From contig JADDMT010000258.1 in the NCBI GenBank assembly GCA_021401465.1, positions 1 through 23,645 on the forward strand: 23,645 bases of DNA, read 5' to 3'. Position numbers and translations under genes: made by a program. Position 1 is the stretch's first letter. Each line of letters starts with the position of its first letter. The DNA is from Teratosphaeria epicoccoides (lineage: Eukaryota > Ascomycota > Dothideomycetes > Mycosphaerellales > Teratosphaeriaceae). Under the pieces are notes generated by a model. It did no database searches. It was not told where the DNA came from and was given only the letters and a program-made list of their open reading frames with translations. Below are positions 1 to 9,708 of this stretch, one piece after another.

Positions 1-2434
1 TGTGCTCCTCCTTCAAGTCAGAGTAGACTAGTATATCGTCTAAATATACTACGTAGCAGGTGTTAACGAGGCCGGCTAGGGCCCGGTTAATATACGCTTA
101 GAATGTTGCTAGTGCGTTAGTTAAGCTGAATAGCATCACTGTATACTTAAAGTGTCTATACTACATTCGGAATGTAGTCTTCTACTCGTCGCCCTTTCAG
201 ATTAGTATCCGGTAGTAGGCGTCCTTTAAGTCGATAGACAAGAAGATGGCAGCGCGACTAAGGCGGTCAAGCGTCTTGCTAATAAGTAGTAGGGGGCAGC
301 GGTTCTTCTAGGTCACCGCGTTAAGGCCCCTATAGTTAACGCATAGGCGGAGCGTGTTGTCCTTCTTCAGGACGAACATAACTAACGCTCTAGCCTCGCT
401 GTCACTTTGTCGGATCCACGCGTTCTTTTGCGCCTTGTAGAGATAGTCTCGAAGTGTTTCGAGCTACGATTCCGACATAGGGTACAGAGGTCGATGCGGA
501 GGGTTGTAACCCTCCTTAAGGTTAATCGCATGTTCCGCGTCTAGGGCCTAGGCATAGGCCGTAGCCTCTGCGTCGAAAATATCGGCGTATTCCTCTAACT
601 TAGGCGGAAGGGTAACGTCTTCCTTGACGTTCTGTATGCGGACCGCATACATGCATTAGACCTTCTTCATGTCCTTATAGAAGCTATGTGCGTCACGCAT
701 CCGCACCGCAGGAACTTCGCCTATAGAGCTGTAGAACTAGTTGTCAGTAGCTCTATTAACAACGACTCCCTGCTTGTGGCGCTAAGGGCGGCCGAGTAGG
801 AGCTCCTTATTAGGAACGTCTTCGGCGTAGAAGACTTCGTTAGTCTCGCGCACTTCTCCTAAGGAGTCCGCGAGTTAGAGGCGCACGTTATACGCGCCTC
901 GAGCCGCTGCGCCTTCGCCCCGAAAAGACTTCATAGTAGGCAGCAGGGCTCCTAGGATCGGCTTTAAACCGAGCCGTACGATTACCCTCTAGGGTATCAC
1001 GTTAACCTCCGCAAGGTCATCTAACATACAGTCTACTAGCTCGAGCGAGCCATTAACTCAGACCGCGCCAGATAGGCGCCGCGTAGGCCACGAGTCTACA
1101 CTATTAGTAACAGACAGCTTAGATACCCGCGGTAGCCATTCGGTTATCTCGGGCTTGTCCTTCTTTCGCCTCCCCTCTAGGGAGGTTTCGGACACCTTGC
1201 TTACCTTTTTCCTATCACTTCGTTTAGGACAGCGAGCTGCCTAGTAGTCCCTCGCTCCATAGATGTAGCAGCTACTCGGAGGCTTCTCGCTACTGTCTTT
1301 CGGCTTAGAGGGCTTGCTCCTCCAGAATGAACTACCGCGTTAGACGTGGCCCCTAGGGCGCTTGTAGTAGCGGCCCTTCAGTAGGTCCTTAGGGCTTAGA
1401 CGCTTATTGTCCTTACCGCCTGATTTTCCATTTCGCTTCAAGGTGATTTCCATACGTGTCGCAAGGGACACAAGGTCTTGCCGAGTTGTCGGAAGTTCAT
1501 GAAAAGTCATGATTATGTTCTGAAGATTGTCATCAAGTTTGATGAGCAAGTGCCGCACACGTTACGTCTTAGTATAGGGTAGCATCTGTCTCTCGAGCAT
1601 GGCGAGATAGGTAGCGAAGCTAGAGGTTGTTTGTCCCTTCCCCTGCTTAGCCTTCTCGTACTCGACAGACATAGTAAGGGCGCGATTCCCCGGATCCTCG
1701 ACCTAGTCAACACAGAACTAGCGAAAGTCCGGCTATGTATACGTTCTGTCGTGGACCCGCATAAGGTCATACCGCTTATGCTAATTGTTGCGAGGTTCCT
1801 TATCCTCTTCGAGCTACATTACACTAAAGGCGACTTGTTCGCCCTCCATAGAATATCCGCGTAGGTTAAGCACGAAAACTGCCTCACATGCCTGCAAGAA
1901 AGTTCGAGCCTCCTTTAAGGTGTCTCCCTTAAACAGCTTCGGGTTACATGCATTACGACTACCTCCCGGTTAGCCTACTATGGCCCCGAATTTAGGCACC
2001 AAGTTCGCGGGCATATGCGGAGGGTCTGCGCCTCCTAGTAAGTTGTCTTCGCGGGTCCCTAGCGTGAAATCTCGCTAGATTTCTTCGTCCGCTAGTTCGT
2101 TAGTACCGCTTATGGTGACGTCTTCGTCGTCCTCGCCGTTGTCGCTGCTAGGAGCGGTACGGCTCTAGCTCTAGTTCGCGAGGCGGTTCGCGACCTAATT
2201 GACAATCATGGCTACGAGGGCCAGGTCGATAGTCGGGGTTAGCTGCGGTCCCTGTGCGGGGGGTCTATTGCCTAGTCCGCCGCGTAATTAGCCTCTAGCG
2301 GAACCGTCGCTCGATGCAGTGTCGCTCGTAGCGGGTACTTCTGCGGGCTAGTCACTCAGGCTAGCTTCGCCGTCGCGGGCGCTCGGGATAGCGCTCGCTA
2401 CGCGTTAGTTGCGAGTTCGTAGTGCTCTAGACAT
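1..2434 (-). pseudogene. gag-pol of Gypsy family-1 element 1, riddled with stops, 3' part outside
   Basis: This would encode the capsid-like Gag plus the enzymes that copy the element. The start is ATG at 2434, 50 nt after the LTR, the same distance as in elements A and B. One frame runs without a shift from that ATG through a retrotransposon-type Gag (clear at 1340-1558), a zinc knuckle (1229-1270), a protease-like segment and into RT, ending past YLDD at 35-46. Gag and pol therefore appear fused in a single frame. In the knuckle the second Cys is now Tyr, the His is Tyr and a stop follows. Nearly all in-frame stops are TAG or TAA where CAG, CAA or TGG is expected. It cannot make a full protein. 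Confidence 0.88.
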
Positions 2435-2471
2435 ATCGTAGTATTCTCTGCTAGACTACAAAGCAGGGGGG

Positions 2472-2480
2472 AGAAAGCAG
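2472..2480 (-). other. Putative self-priming primer-binding site of element 1
   Basis: Just after the LTR, the minus strand reads CTGCTTTCT, the exact complement of AGAAAGCAG at 2569-2577 within the LTR. Tf1/sushi-group Gypsy elements prime reverse transcription by folding the 5' end of their own RNA onto such a site instead of using a tRNA. The usual TGG start of a tRNA-type site is not seen. The match is short (9 nt), so this remains a candidate. Confidence 0.45.
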
Positions 2481-2483
2481 AAC

Positions 2484-2843
2484 TAATATAGATGTATATG
2501 CTATATGATATGAAAATATCTCGCAGTGTGACAGAGTAATCCGACCTTTTAGTAGGTACAAGACAGCGCTGCTTTCTGCTTATCGCAGAGGTAGCGCTAA
2601 GGGTGCTTATAACCCCTGACGCTCCTTAATTAGGGAAAGCATGTCTAAGCCTAACCCCGTAGGGGTACCGTAGGGTTAGCGACGTAGGGGCGTTCTACGT
2701 CGACAACTGATCCTACTTGGACGACATACGAGCCAACGTATGTACGAAGGACCCCCTTGCCATAGGTAGCAGGGTCACTGCATGCCAAGGGCGGCCATTA
2801 GAACCCATGCGGTTTAAATGGCCCCCTAGTATTAACCGTATCA
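2484..2843 (-). repeat. 5' LTR of element 1 (360-bp, one-unit form)
   Basis: Read on the minus strand, it begins TGATACGG at 2843 and ends CTATATTA at 2484. The end is taken as a RIP-changed CTATATCA, because the solo LTR at 15948 still has TATCA, giving TGATA/TATCA terminal inverted repeats. It aligns with three other LTRs in the window. It carries only one copy of a GC-rich 30-bp unit that is doubled in the LTRs at 17861 and 15948. Confidence 0.9.
2606..2611 (-). promoter_or_regulatory. LTR TATA box of element 1
   Basis: The minus strand reads GGTTATAAGC here. The motif is kept in the other LTRs (for example 21513-21518). It lies 34 nt before AGAAAGCAG (2569-2577), a plausible distance to the transcription start and so to the U3/R border. 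The site is seen; its function is inferred. Confidence 0.5.
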
Positions 2844-5800
2844 GTCCCGCTAGCGAGTGTCGACAATCATTTCGACAGTGTACTCTAGTTCTTCTACTTT
2901 AGGGTCGAGTAGTAAGGGTTCCGTTTGCAGCGTGGCGTCTAGCGCTACTTGTTCTAGTAGAGAGACATAGAACACAGGGTGTATTCTCATCTGCTTAGGT
3001 AGCTATAACTTAAAATTAACTGGTCCTTTCTTAGCCTTGATCCTGAATAGTCCTAGTTTTACAGCGTCTAGTTTTTTACTCGGCTTGTCTGATTTGATGT
3101 GACAGCGGAGGAGATATACCTTGTCCCCCTCCTTTAGAATTAGTCCCTCAATTCTCTTACGATTCGCGTACTATGCCATGTTCTGCTAATAGAACTGCAG
3201 GTCGAGTCGTGCTTCTATTTGCAGTCGGCGTAGATGTTCTACTCGTCTGAGTACTACTAGGTTCGGATTACTAGCTAAGACGTCCGGGATGTCTTCTATA
3301 GCTAATCTATATGCTATCTGAAAAGGCGAGAGTCCTGTCGACTCTGCTAGCATACTATTATACGCGAGCTGTGCCATTAGCAACAACTCTACCTAGTTGT
3401 TCTAGTCCCTATTCACATAGGATCGAAGGTACTATTCTAACGTCTGATTTAGACGTTCTGTCTGTCTATCCGTCTAAGGGTAGAAGGAAGTACTTAGTTA
3501 ATGTCTGACCTAGAATTGCCTTATTAGGGCTCTCTAGAAGTTAGAGGTAAACACGGATCCTCGATCCGTTACTAGGTCCTATAGCATGCCGTGTAGTGCT
3601 ACTACCTATTTAATGAAGACATGCGTGATATCTTTAGTCTTGAAGTCTTCGCGGTAAGGGATAAACTTCCTAAACTTAGTAAATCGGTTAACTACTACTA
3701 TGATCCTGTCGAAGAACTCATTCGTAGCGGGTTCTCTCGACTAAGGTAGTTTAACGATGAAGTCCATGGCAAGCGATTCCCATGGCCGTTAAGGTACCTT
3801 AAGTAGTTGTAGTAGCCTATACGGTTTGTGACAGTTATGCTTACTTTGTTAGTAAGTTACACATTAACGGACGTAGTCCTTAATTACCTTGCTCATCCTA
3901 GGGAAGGAACACTCTTGTCGGAGAATTTGCTTCATTTTAGACACTCCTAGGTATCCCGCCTAAGGTACGTCATGTCGGAGTCATAGTAGCTCTAATCGTA
4001 AAGACGTTAGCACGTATACTAATCCTTAAAACAGAAGGATTCCGTCTTCGTCTTCCTAATCCTCCTGTCCATTAATGTCGTCGCGGACAGCGAGTGCAGT
4101 TAGGTCGTAGACTAGCGCGTTCTTCAGGTCGTCCTGAAATTCACTAGTCTATGTGACAGTCATGGCCGCGAGTCAGTTAACTCCTAGCGTGCCATCGCTA
4201 TTTTCCTAGAGAACAGCATGTTTCTCCTGCTTCACGCCCTTCATGTAGTCTGTCTAGCGGCTAAGTGCATCGGCGCGTGCGTTATCAGTCCCCTTGCGAT
4301 AGACGATCTTGCAGTTAAAACTAGAGAGCTCCTTACTCTACTAAACCTGTCGTCAGTTTAACTCTTTCGTCGTTGTGAAGTATCGCAAGTTCTTATAGTC
4401 TGTGTAGACCGTGACCTAGTGCTTAGAACCTTCTAAGTAGACTCGCTAGGCCTTGTAGGCGTCTACTATGGCTAGAAGTTCTTTGTCGTAGACGTCGTAT
4501 TAGAGTTTAGGTCTAGACAATTTCCTCGAGTAGTAGGCGACTAGCTGTAGTCGTCTACTCGGTCCTAGTTAACTTAAGTATGCCCCGAGTGCTACGTCGG
4601 AGGCATCTGTTTCGACTATGATAGGCTTATCTAGGTCGAATACAAGTAAGATTAGCTAATCTGTAAATCGTCGCTTAAGTTCCTTGAAGGCATTCCGTTA
4701 GGCGTCGTCCTACACGAATAGTGTATCCTTCGTAGTAAGAGTCGTAAGTAGTGCTATAATCTTCGAATAGTTTGCCACAAATCTTCGGTAGAAGTTAGCG
4801 AACCTAAGGAAGGACTATACTTCCTTAACATTAGTTAGCGTAGGCTACTCTTTTACAACTTAGACTTTCTTAGTGTCTATCTTGATTCTATTCTATGCTA
4901 CTACGTAGCTAAGGAATTATACTTCCTGCTTGTGAAACTCGCTCTTCTAAGGCTTAACCTTTAACTAATAATCCTGGAGTTTCTGAAGTACCTTACCTAC
5001 GTAAGTCCTATGCTCTTCGATCGTCTAGGAGTAGACGAGGATGTCGTCTAAGTATATAACTACAAAGACGTCGAGGTACTCTCGTAGCACGTTATTAATA
5101 AATGCCTGCTATGTAGCCAGGGCATTTGTTAGCCTAAATAGCATAACTATGTACTTGTAGTGTCCGAACCTAGTTCAGAATGTAGTCTTCTATTCTTCGC
5201 CTTCCTTAATTCGAATTCGGTTATACGCTCTAGGTATGTCAAACTTCAAGAACTACATTGCTCCTTGTAGGTAGTCCTGTAATTCCGAGAGCAAAGGAAG
5301 CGGATAACTATTCTTTATCGTGATGTCGTTTAATCCACGATAATCTACATAGAGTTGCTAGTTATCTTCCCCCTTAGGCACAAACAGGATCGGATATCCG
5401 GCTAGGGACTACGACTCGCGGATGAAGCCTTTCTAGAGGTTGTCTTCTAGGTATTTCCGGAGAATCTCTAGTTTCGCCGCTAACAACAGGCGAACTAATT
5501 GCTTCGTTAGTGTCTTGCTAGGGAGTAAGGGTATCCCGTAGTCCTACTCCTAGTGTTCTGGCAGAGCTTCTTAGTCGGGTTCTTCCTTGAAAAGAGTAGC
5601 GAACTCTTGATACTTATTAGGAACTGTGAATTCGACCCTGACTTCTATTTGCGTCGCTTTAACCTATAGGACGTGTACTTCCTGTTCTCGATCCTTGATA
5701 GCGGCTACTATCTCGCTTGAAGTCATAACACATATTTCGATCTTGCCTAGTACGTTATGCACTACAGGTAGAGGTATCGATCTTAAGAGTTCCGGGAACT

Positions 5801-6607
5801 AGATCCTCTCATTCTTCTAGTCAATATAGGGGTTAGCGTTTCTTAGCCATAGTAACCCTAGTACTACATCCGAGCCTAGTGACTCCGTGATGTTAAACTA
5901 GAGCATCTCTTAGTAGCGTCCTATCCGCAGAGGCATCATCTCGGTTTCTTTGTCAACTATTCCTTAATTGTACATAACCGGCTTCCCGTTAATCGCTTGT
6001 AGCGAGAAAGCATTCGTCTTCGCCTGTAGCTTTATCCTAGCTATCCTGGCGAACTTAGGCGTCATGAAGATTCTAGTATATCCTGAATCTATTAAGGCCC
6101 TAGCTAGCGTCTCGTCAATGTGCACCTATACTCTAAGGTTGTTCGCGTATCTGGCGCCGATCGCGGCACATCGTTGTAGCCCTGTCTAGTCTGTCTGTAG
6201 GTCTAATTCTAGCGGACCTCATCGTTTCCCGAATAACTGTCTTCCCGGACTAGTTTAGGGATCGTGCGGTCTCAGCTTCTTCTCTGAGCGTTACTGTTCT
6301 CTAGCCTAAGAGGTCGTTCCCGCTCTTAGCCTCGCTATTCCTGCGCGTTTCTTGCGTACTCTATCTTTAAGTAGTAGACTTAGAGTCGTAGCGCTCGTGG
6401 AATCTAAATACCTTCGTAGGTCAGGTAGCCTCCCTAGGGCGTAAACTCTACCCTAAACAGTATAATTTCTTAGACAATTTTCTGATGCGCGTGAGGTTAA
6501 GCTACAACTAGTAGTCTCCTTAGGTGTCGTCGCATACAGTTAGCTAGTTCGTCATACTAAAGCTAGTCGACATGTTATACTCTATTAATCTATAGGCAAG
6601 CCTAAGC
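2844..6607 (-). pseudogene. pol of Gypsy-2: protease, RT, RNase H, integrase; 3' end truncated
   Basis: The polyprotein would process Gag, copy the RNA and insert the DNA. On the minus strand, in one frame, there is: a protease active site with Asp-Ser-Gly at about 6081-6089; RT with YLDD at 5043-5054 followed by ILVYS; RNase H with ETDAS, YYSRKL and YDVYDKELLA near 4640-4480; and integrase with Asp at 3762-3764, Asp at 3564-3566 and Glu at 3456-3458, the last two 36 codons apart as expected for DD35E. The C-terminal module holds MRIHPVFYVSLLE, typical of fungal Gypsy integrases. The frame is lost at 2844 just after a chromodomain-like start. Many TAG/TAA stops interrupt it. The 5' limit is approximate. 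Confidence 0.88.
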
Positions 6608-7990
6608 CTACTAGTTCTGTATGATTCGGATAATATCGAGCCCGATGTCATGCGGCGGCATGGCCTATCGCTCTATGCTCTCGTCTTCCTCAGAATCAGG
6701 AATGACGGCTTCGACAATCTCGTAGTTGTTGTCCGAACCTTCTTCTTCTTCTTCTAGCTCCTGTTGCCTTAGGACTGTCGCACTAGAAGGTGTACCCCTT
6801 AGCGCATAGATCGACTGTGCCTTGTTTCGGCTAGGGTACTATCCGGAACTATCTTTATCACTCATGTGAATTCGACAATCGTCGTCATAGCACGCAGTCT
6901 AAGTAAGTGCGGCATAGTCCGGTTCTTAAGTAGCGGCGGCCTTTCGCTAAGGTGCTGTTGTTGTCGCGCGAGCCTGCTCTATCCTAGGCAGTTCCTGTCG
7001 TTGCTTCTTAGCAAAACATTCGCGGGCAAAGTGTCCTTTCTTTCCACAGTTGTGGCACTCGAGATTACTCTTGTCGAATGGCTTCTTCAGACCATTCTAG
7101 GGAGGAGAGCCCTTCCGCGGCTTTCCTCGGGGTCTATTCCTCGGACGCCCCTTAGTCGCATCTAACTCCATAGGTTAGAGACCGTAGTAATCGCTTCGCT
7201 ATTTCGGTGCTAATCGTTAGACCTTATGGTTAGCCTGTGCTAGCTTGCGATTTCCATGTTGTCGTTCTTGCTGTCATTCCTAGATGCGATTATCGATTCT
7301 AATCGCGAGACCGCTCATTTCCTTGAATGTCGTTAGCCGATCTCCTCAGGCAATTTCGTCTTTAACTGTCTCCTTTAGTCCCTAGTAGAACTAAGCAGCT
7401 AAAGCATTATCATTCTAGTCGACTCGAGCAGAGAGGGTCTAAAAGTCCGCGCGGTACTTAATGGCGGAACCCTTCTGCTAGATTCCTAGGAAAGCTCTCT
7501 TAGCCTCTTGTTGCTTATTACTTAGCCTAAACGCTTCGCGTAATACCTTAAACAAAGGCTTGTCCAAGTTAAGAATCTCCCTAGTTGTCGTCTTCCTAGC
7601 TTCGACATTGCCGACATGATCTAGATAATCTGTTAGATGAGGCTAGATAAACTCGAACGCTAGTCCCTTTAGGTAAGAGACAATGTACATCATTTACTTA
7701 TGATGTGTTGTAAACTGTTCTATATCTACGTTAAATGCTAACTAGCATTATAGGATAAACATCTCGACTTAAGATCGTTATCCTATAAACTCTGTAGGGC
7801 TTCCTATCTTGAAGCCGTTATTGCCGTGTCTATTCCTAGTAGTTAAACCTACGACAGATGCTAGAGCTATCTCGCTAAGGTGAATGGATTTGAGCTACTA
7901 CGTAATTTGAGGTATAGTAGCAACTTGTTCTCATGGTGTTAGTTGATTGTCGCTAGAAGTTGAACTAATAGCTAAAGAACTACTTAACAT
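6608..7990 (-). pseudogene. gag of Gypsy-2 with intact CCHC zinc knuckle
   Basis: Nucleocapsid/capsid protein of the retrotransposon. The frame runs from a possible ATG at 7990 (upstream in-frame sequence is also Ser-rich and open, so the true start is uncertain) to paired stops at 6608-6613. Landmarks are a Gag core with DYLDHVG and FRLSNKQQEAKRAF, a MELDATKGRPRNRPRGKP basic stretch, the knuckle CHNCGKKGHFAREC at 7016-7057 with all four ligands intact, and an acidic Glu-rich tail near 6720-6770. Pol lies in the -1 frame relative to gag if no indel has occurred, which would fit frameshifting. TAG stops interrupt the frame throughout. Confidence 0.85.
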
Positions 7991-8278
7991 AGGCGTATGT
8001 TAAGCGCTCGACGAGTCCCCTGATGCTTCCTTAGAAGTAGTGCTCAAAATGTCATAAGGGTAGGTGCTAATAGCAGGAAGGTGACTAGGTATTAGACTCG
8101 TAGAGCTATGAAGAATATCGACAATAGTAGTTAACCTTGTAACTAACTATCCCCTAAGGAAAGGGAATTAAATTAAGCACGAAGCTCCTAACTGCCTGTC
8201 CTAAAGCTATCCCTATATACTAGAGAGATAGAGCAGCTCTGTTAGATCTATTAATAGACCTAATAGATCCATGTCTAT

Positions 8279-8412
8279 AGATCTGTAGACTAACCCTACA
8301 GATCTAAGGGTCTGTTATCCTGTGACAGATCCCTTCTTCCTTGTAGGCCTGTAGATCTGTAGACTAACCCTATAGATCTAGGGATCTGTCCTCACGTGAC
8401 AGATCCTTTCTC
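8279..8412. repeat. Two tandem 74-bp units, each with two hairpins, inside the Gypsy-2 LTR
   Basis: ATCTGTAGACTAACCCTA recurs at 8281 and 8355, a period of 74 bp with close similarity over about 57 bp. Each unit has an inverted repeat: AGATCTGTAG and CTACAGATCT with a 7-nt loop at 8279-8305, perfect in unit 1 and with one C-to-T change in unit 2 (8353-8379). Each also has a second, weaker one, for example GGATCTGTC (8382-8390) with GACAGATCC (8398-8406). Confidence 0.75.
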
Positions 8413-8414
8413 CT

Positions 8415-8474
8415 ATGACTATGCCTATGACTTATAGTACTCTCATGACTATACCTATAACTCATAGCACTTAG
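8415..8474. repeat. Two tandem 30-bp units in the Gypsy-2 LTR
   Basis: ATGACTATGCCTATGACTTA at 8415 and ATGACTATACCTATAACTCA at 8445 form a 30-bp direct repeat. Differences are mostly transitions. No protein-coding role is evident. Confidence 0.65.
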
Positions 8475-8520
8475 GACCCTCATAATCCTGAAACCTACAG
8501 TACTCCTGACACTTATGACA

Positions 8521-9437
8521 ATGTAGACAACTTTTAGATATTCTCCCTATTAGAGACTAGAATCGACAGCTTCATTACGTAAATGAAAAGGTCATACCTA
8601 ATCAAACTAGTAATAACTAACCTCTTCCTTAGCATCTAGCTATAGCTATAGCGTAATAGTAACATCAGGTTATTATAGCACTACTATGTAGAGGAGAAAC
8701 TCAGGAAGCATAACCTGCTAAATAGTCGCCTAATAAAGTACCCTATTAATTAGCACATAGAACTATTAACGACACCATGCAAAAAGGAGTAGTATTAAGA
8801 ATACAACTAAATTATTAGTAAACTCTAACATCTTGCGAACTACATAAGACTAGACATCGCCTTCGTAGTTAACTACTTAGCTAGGTTCCTTGCAAACCCT
8901 AATGACTATCACATCCATGTAGCTAAGCACATATGGAGATATGTGGCAGGCATACTAGACAAGGGTTTAGAATTTCGCTATAAGCTATTAAAGATTAAAG
9001 CATACTTAGACTTAGATTTTATAGGCGACCCTACTATTAGCAGGTCATGCTTAGGCACTGTTATTACGCTTGCTAAAGCCCTAGTACTATAGAGATCACG
9101 CCTTTAATGAGAGGTAATACTGTTAAGCATAGAGGCCGAATATGTCACTCTGACTAAGACAGTTAGGGAAGTTAACTAGGTCCTAAACATGCTCTATAAA
9201 CTCTAGACATTTACTAAGTTTGCCCTATTAAAGTTGATAGTATAGGTCGACAACAAGTTAGCTATATCATTAGTAATAGACTATACAAACTTAAAGAGGT
9301 TAAAACATGTTAATCTGCGAAACTATTACTACAGATAACAATATGACCTTAGTAGAATCGATGTTGTCTATGTTAATACCTTAGAGCAACTAGCTAATAC
9401 TCTGACTAAACTAAAGGGTAATGCTACTATCATCTAA
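8521..9437 (+). pseudogene. Copia RT C-terminus and RNase H, stops by point mutation
   Basis: The fragment encodes the last part of Copia RT and all of RNase H. In one frame it shows VDNF (the remains of the YVDD catalytic box) at 8523-8534, an FLSI segment matching FLGI of the family near 8622, LANYIRLDIAFVVNYLARF corresponding to the LA..TRPDI box at 8835-8891, the spacing of YSDADWAGD-like residues (AYLDLDFIGD) near 9000-9030, IEAEYVTLT at about 9129 and a final LANTLTK box near 9390. Catalytic Asp and Glu positions are partly kept. Interruptions are nearly all TAG or TAA. The stop at 9435 may be original or a changed Gln. Confidence 0.82.
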
Positions 9438-9467
9438 CATAAACAACATACAAAGACTAATCTTATA

Positions 9468-9704
9468 TGTTAAAACTAGAAGCCTACTACCTTAGGCACT
9501 ATTCTCATATGTTAAAACTAGAAGCCTACTACCTTAGGCACTACTATTAGTCATTAATGACCATTTTCTTGTTTCATGTGTTGCTTTTACTAATGTACAA
9601 CGAAAACTATAAAGGAGATAGCAGACATAGCTACTCTTTAGCCTAGAAGACTAGTAGCCTAAGAGAGGTAATGCCTCCGCTAATAGAGACCCGAAATGTT
9701 AACA
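9468..9704 (+). repeat. Probable 3' LTR of the Copia element with duplicated 5' edge
   Basis: It starts TGTTAAAAC at 9468 (or at 9510) and ends TGTTAACA at 9697-9704, giving TGTTA/TAACA borders. The first 34 bp (9468-9501) are repeated exactly at 9510-9543, a 42-bp period. The partner LTR is outside the window, so the borders are inferred. Confidence 0.5.
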
Positions 9705-9708
9705 ACTA

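Larger units (their letters stand above)
1..2843 (-). mobile_element. Gypsy family-1 element 1, 5' part (LTR, gag, protease, start of RT)
   Basis: This Ty3/Gypsy LTR retrotransposon reads right to left. It has a 5' LTR at 2484-2843, a 50-nt leader, then gag, protease and reverse transcriptase in one frame, and it leaves the window just after the RT catalytic motif (positions 35-46, YLDD). It is the same family as the elements at 17861 and 21281. Its outer edge at 2843/2844 falls in the 3' end of pol of another Gypsy element, so it is the youngest layer of this arm. The 3' half, 3' LTR and target duplication lie outside the window. Confidence 0.92.
2844..8520 (-). mobile_element. Gypsy-2 element, 3' end cut by element 1
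   Basis: A second Ty3/Gypsy element, unlike family 1 in sequence and LTR. On the minus strand the order is probable 5' LTR (8138-8520), leader, gag with an intact CCHC knuckle, then pol with protease, RT, RNase H and integrase. It stops at 2844 in the region after the integrase, where a chromodomain lies in related fungal elements, because element 1 landed there. Its right border at 8520/8521 splits a Copia RT motif, so Gypsy-2 is itself an insertion. Gag and pol lie in different frames. Confidence 0.87.
8138..8520 (-). repeat. Probable 5' LTR of Gypsy-2
   Basis: Read on the minus strand it starts TGTCATAAG at 8520 and ends TTAGTTACA at 8138, giving TGT...ACA borders. The outer border fits exactly where the Copia frame resumes at 8521. 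It contains two sets of internal tandem repeats. The 3' LTR is outside the window, so the borders cannot be checked by pairing. Confidence 0.55.
8521..9704 (+). mobile_element. Ty1/Copia element, 3' part (end of RT, RNase H, 3' LTR)
   Basis: The 3' end of a Copia retrotransposon. It opens in the middle of the RT catalytic motif, where Gypsy-2 inserted, continues through RNase H, and ends in a probable LTR that finishes TAACA at 9704. The 5' LTR, gag, integrase and most of RT are displaced beyond the left edge of the window. It lies next to the 3' end of the minus-strand frame at 9709. Confidence 0.8.

Noticed and set aside
5968..6189. 73-codon plus-strand frame with a hydrophobic look
   Set aside because: It is antisense to the Gypsy-2 protease; the hydrophobic residues come from complementing conserved codons.
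6866..7165. 99-codon open frame on the plus strand
   Set aside because: It is antisense to the Gypsy-2 gag zinc-knuckle region and has no features of its own.
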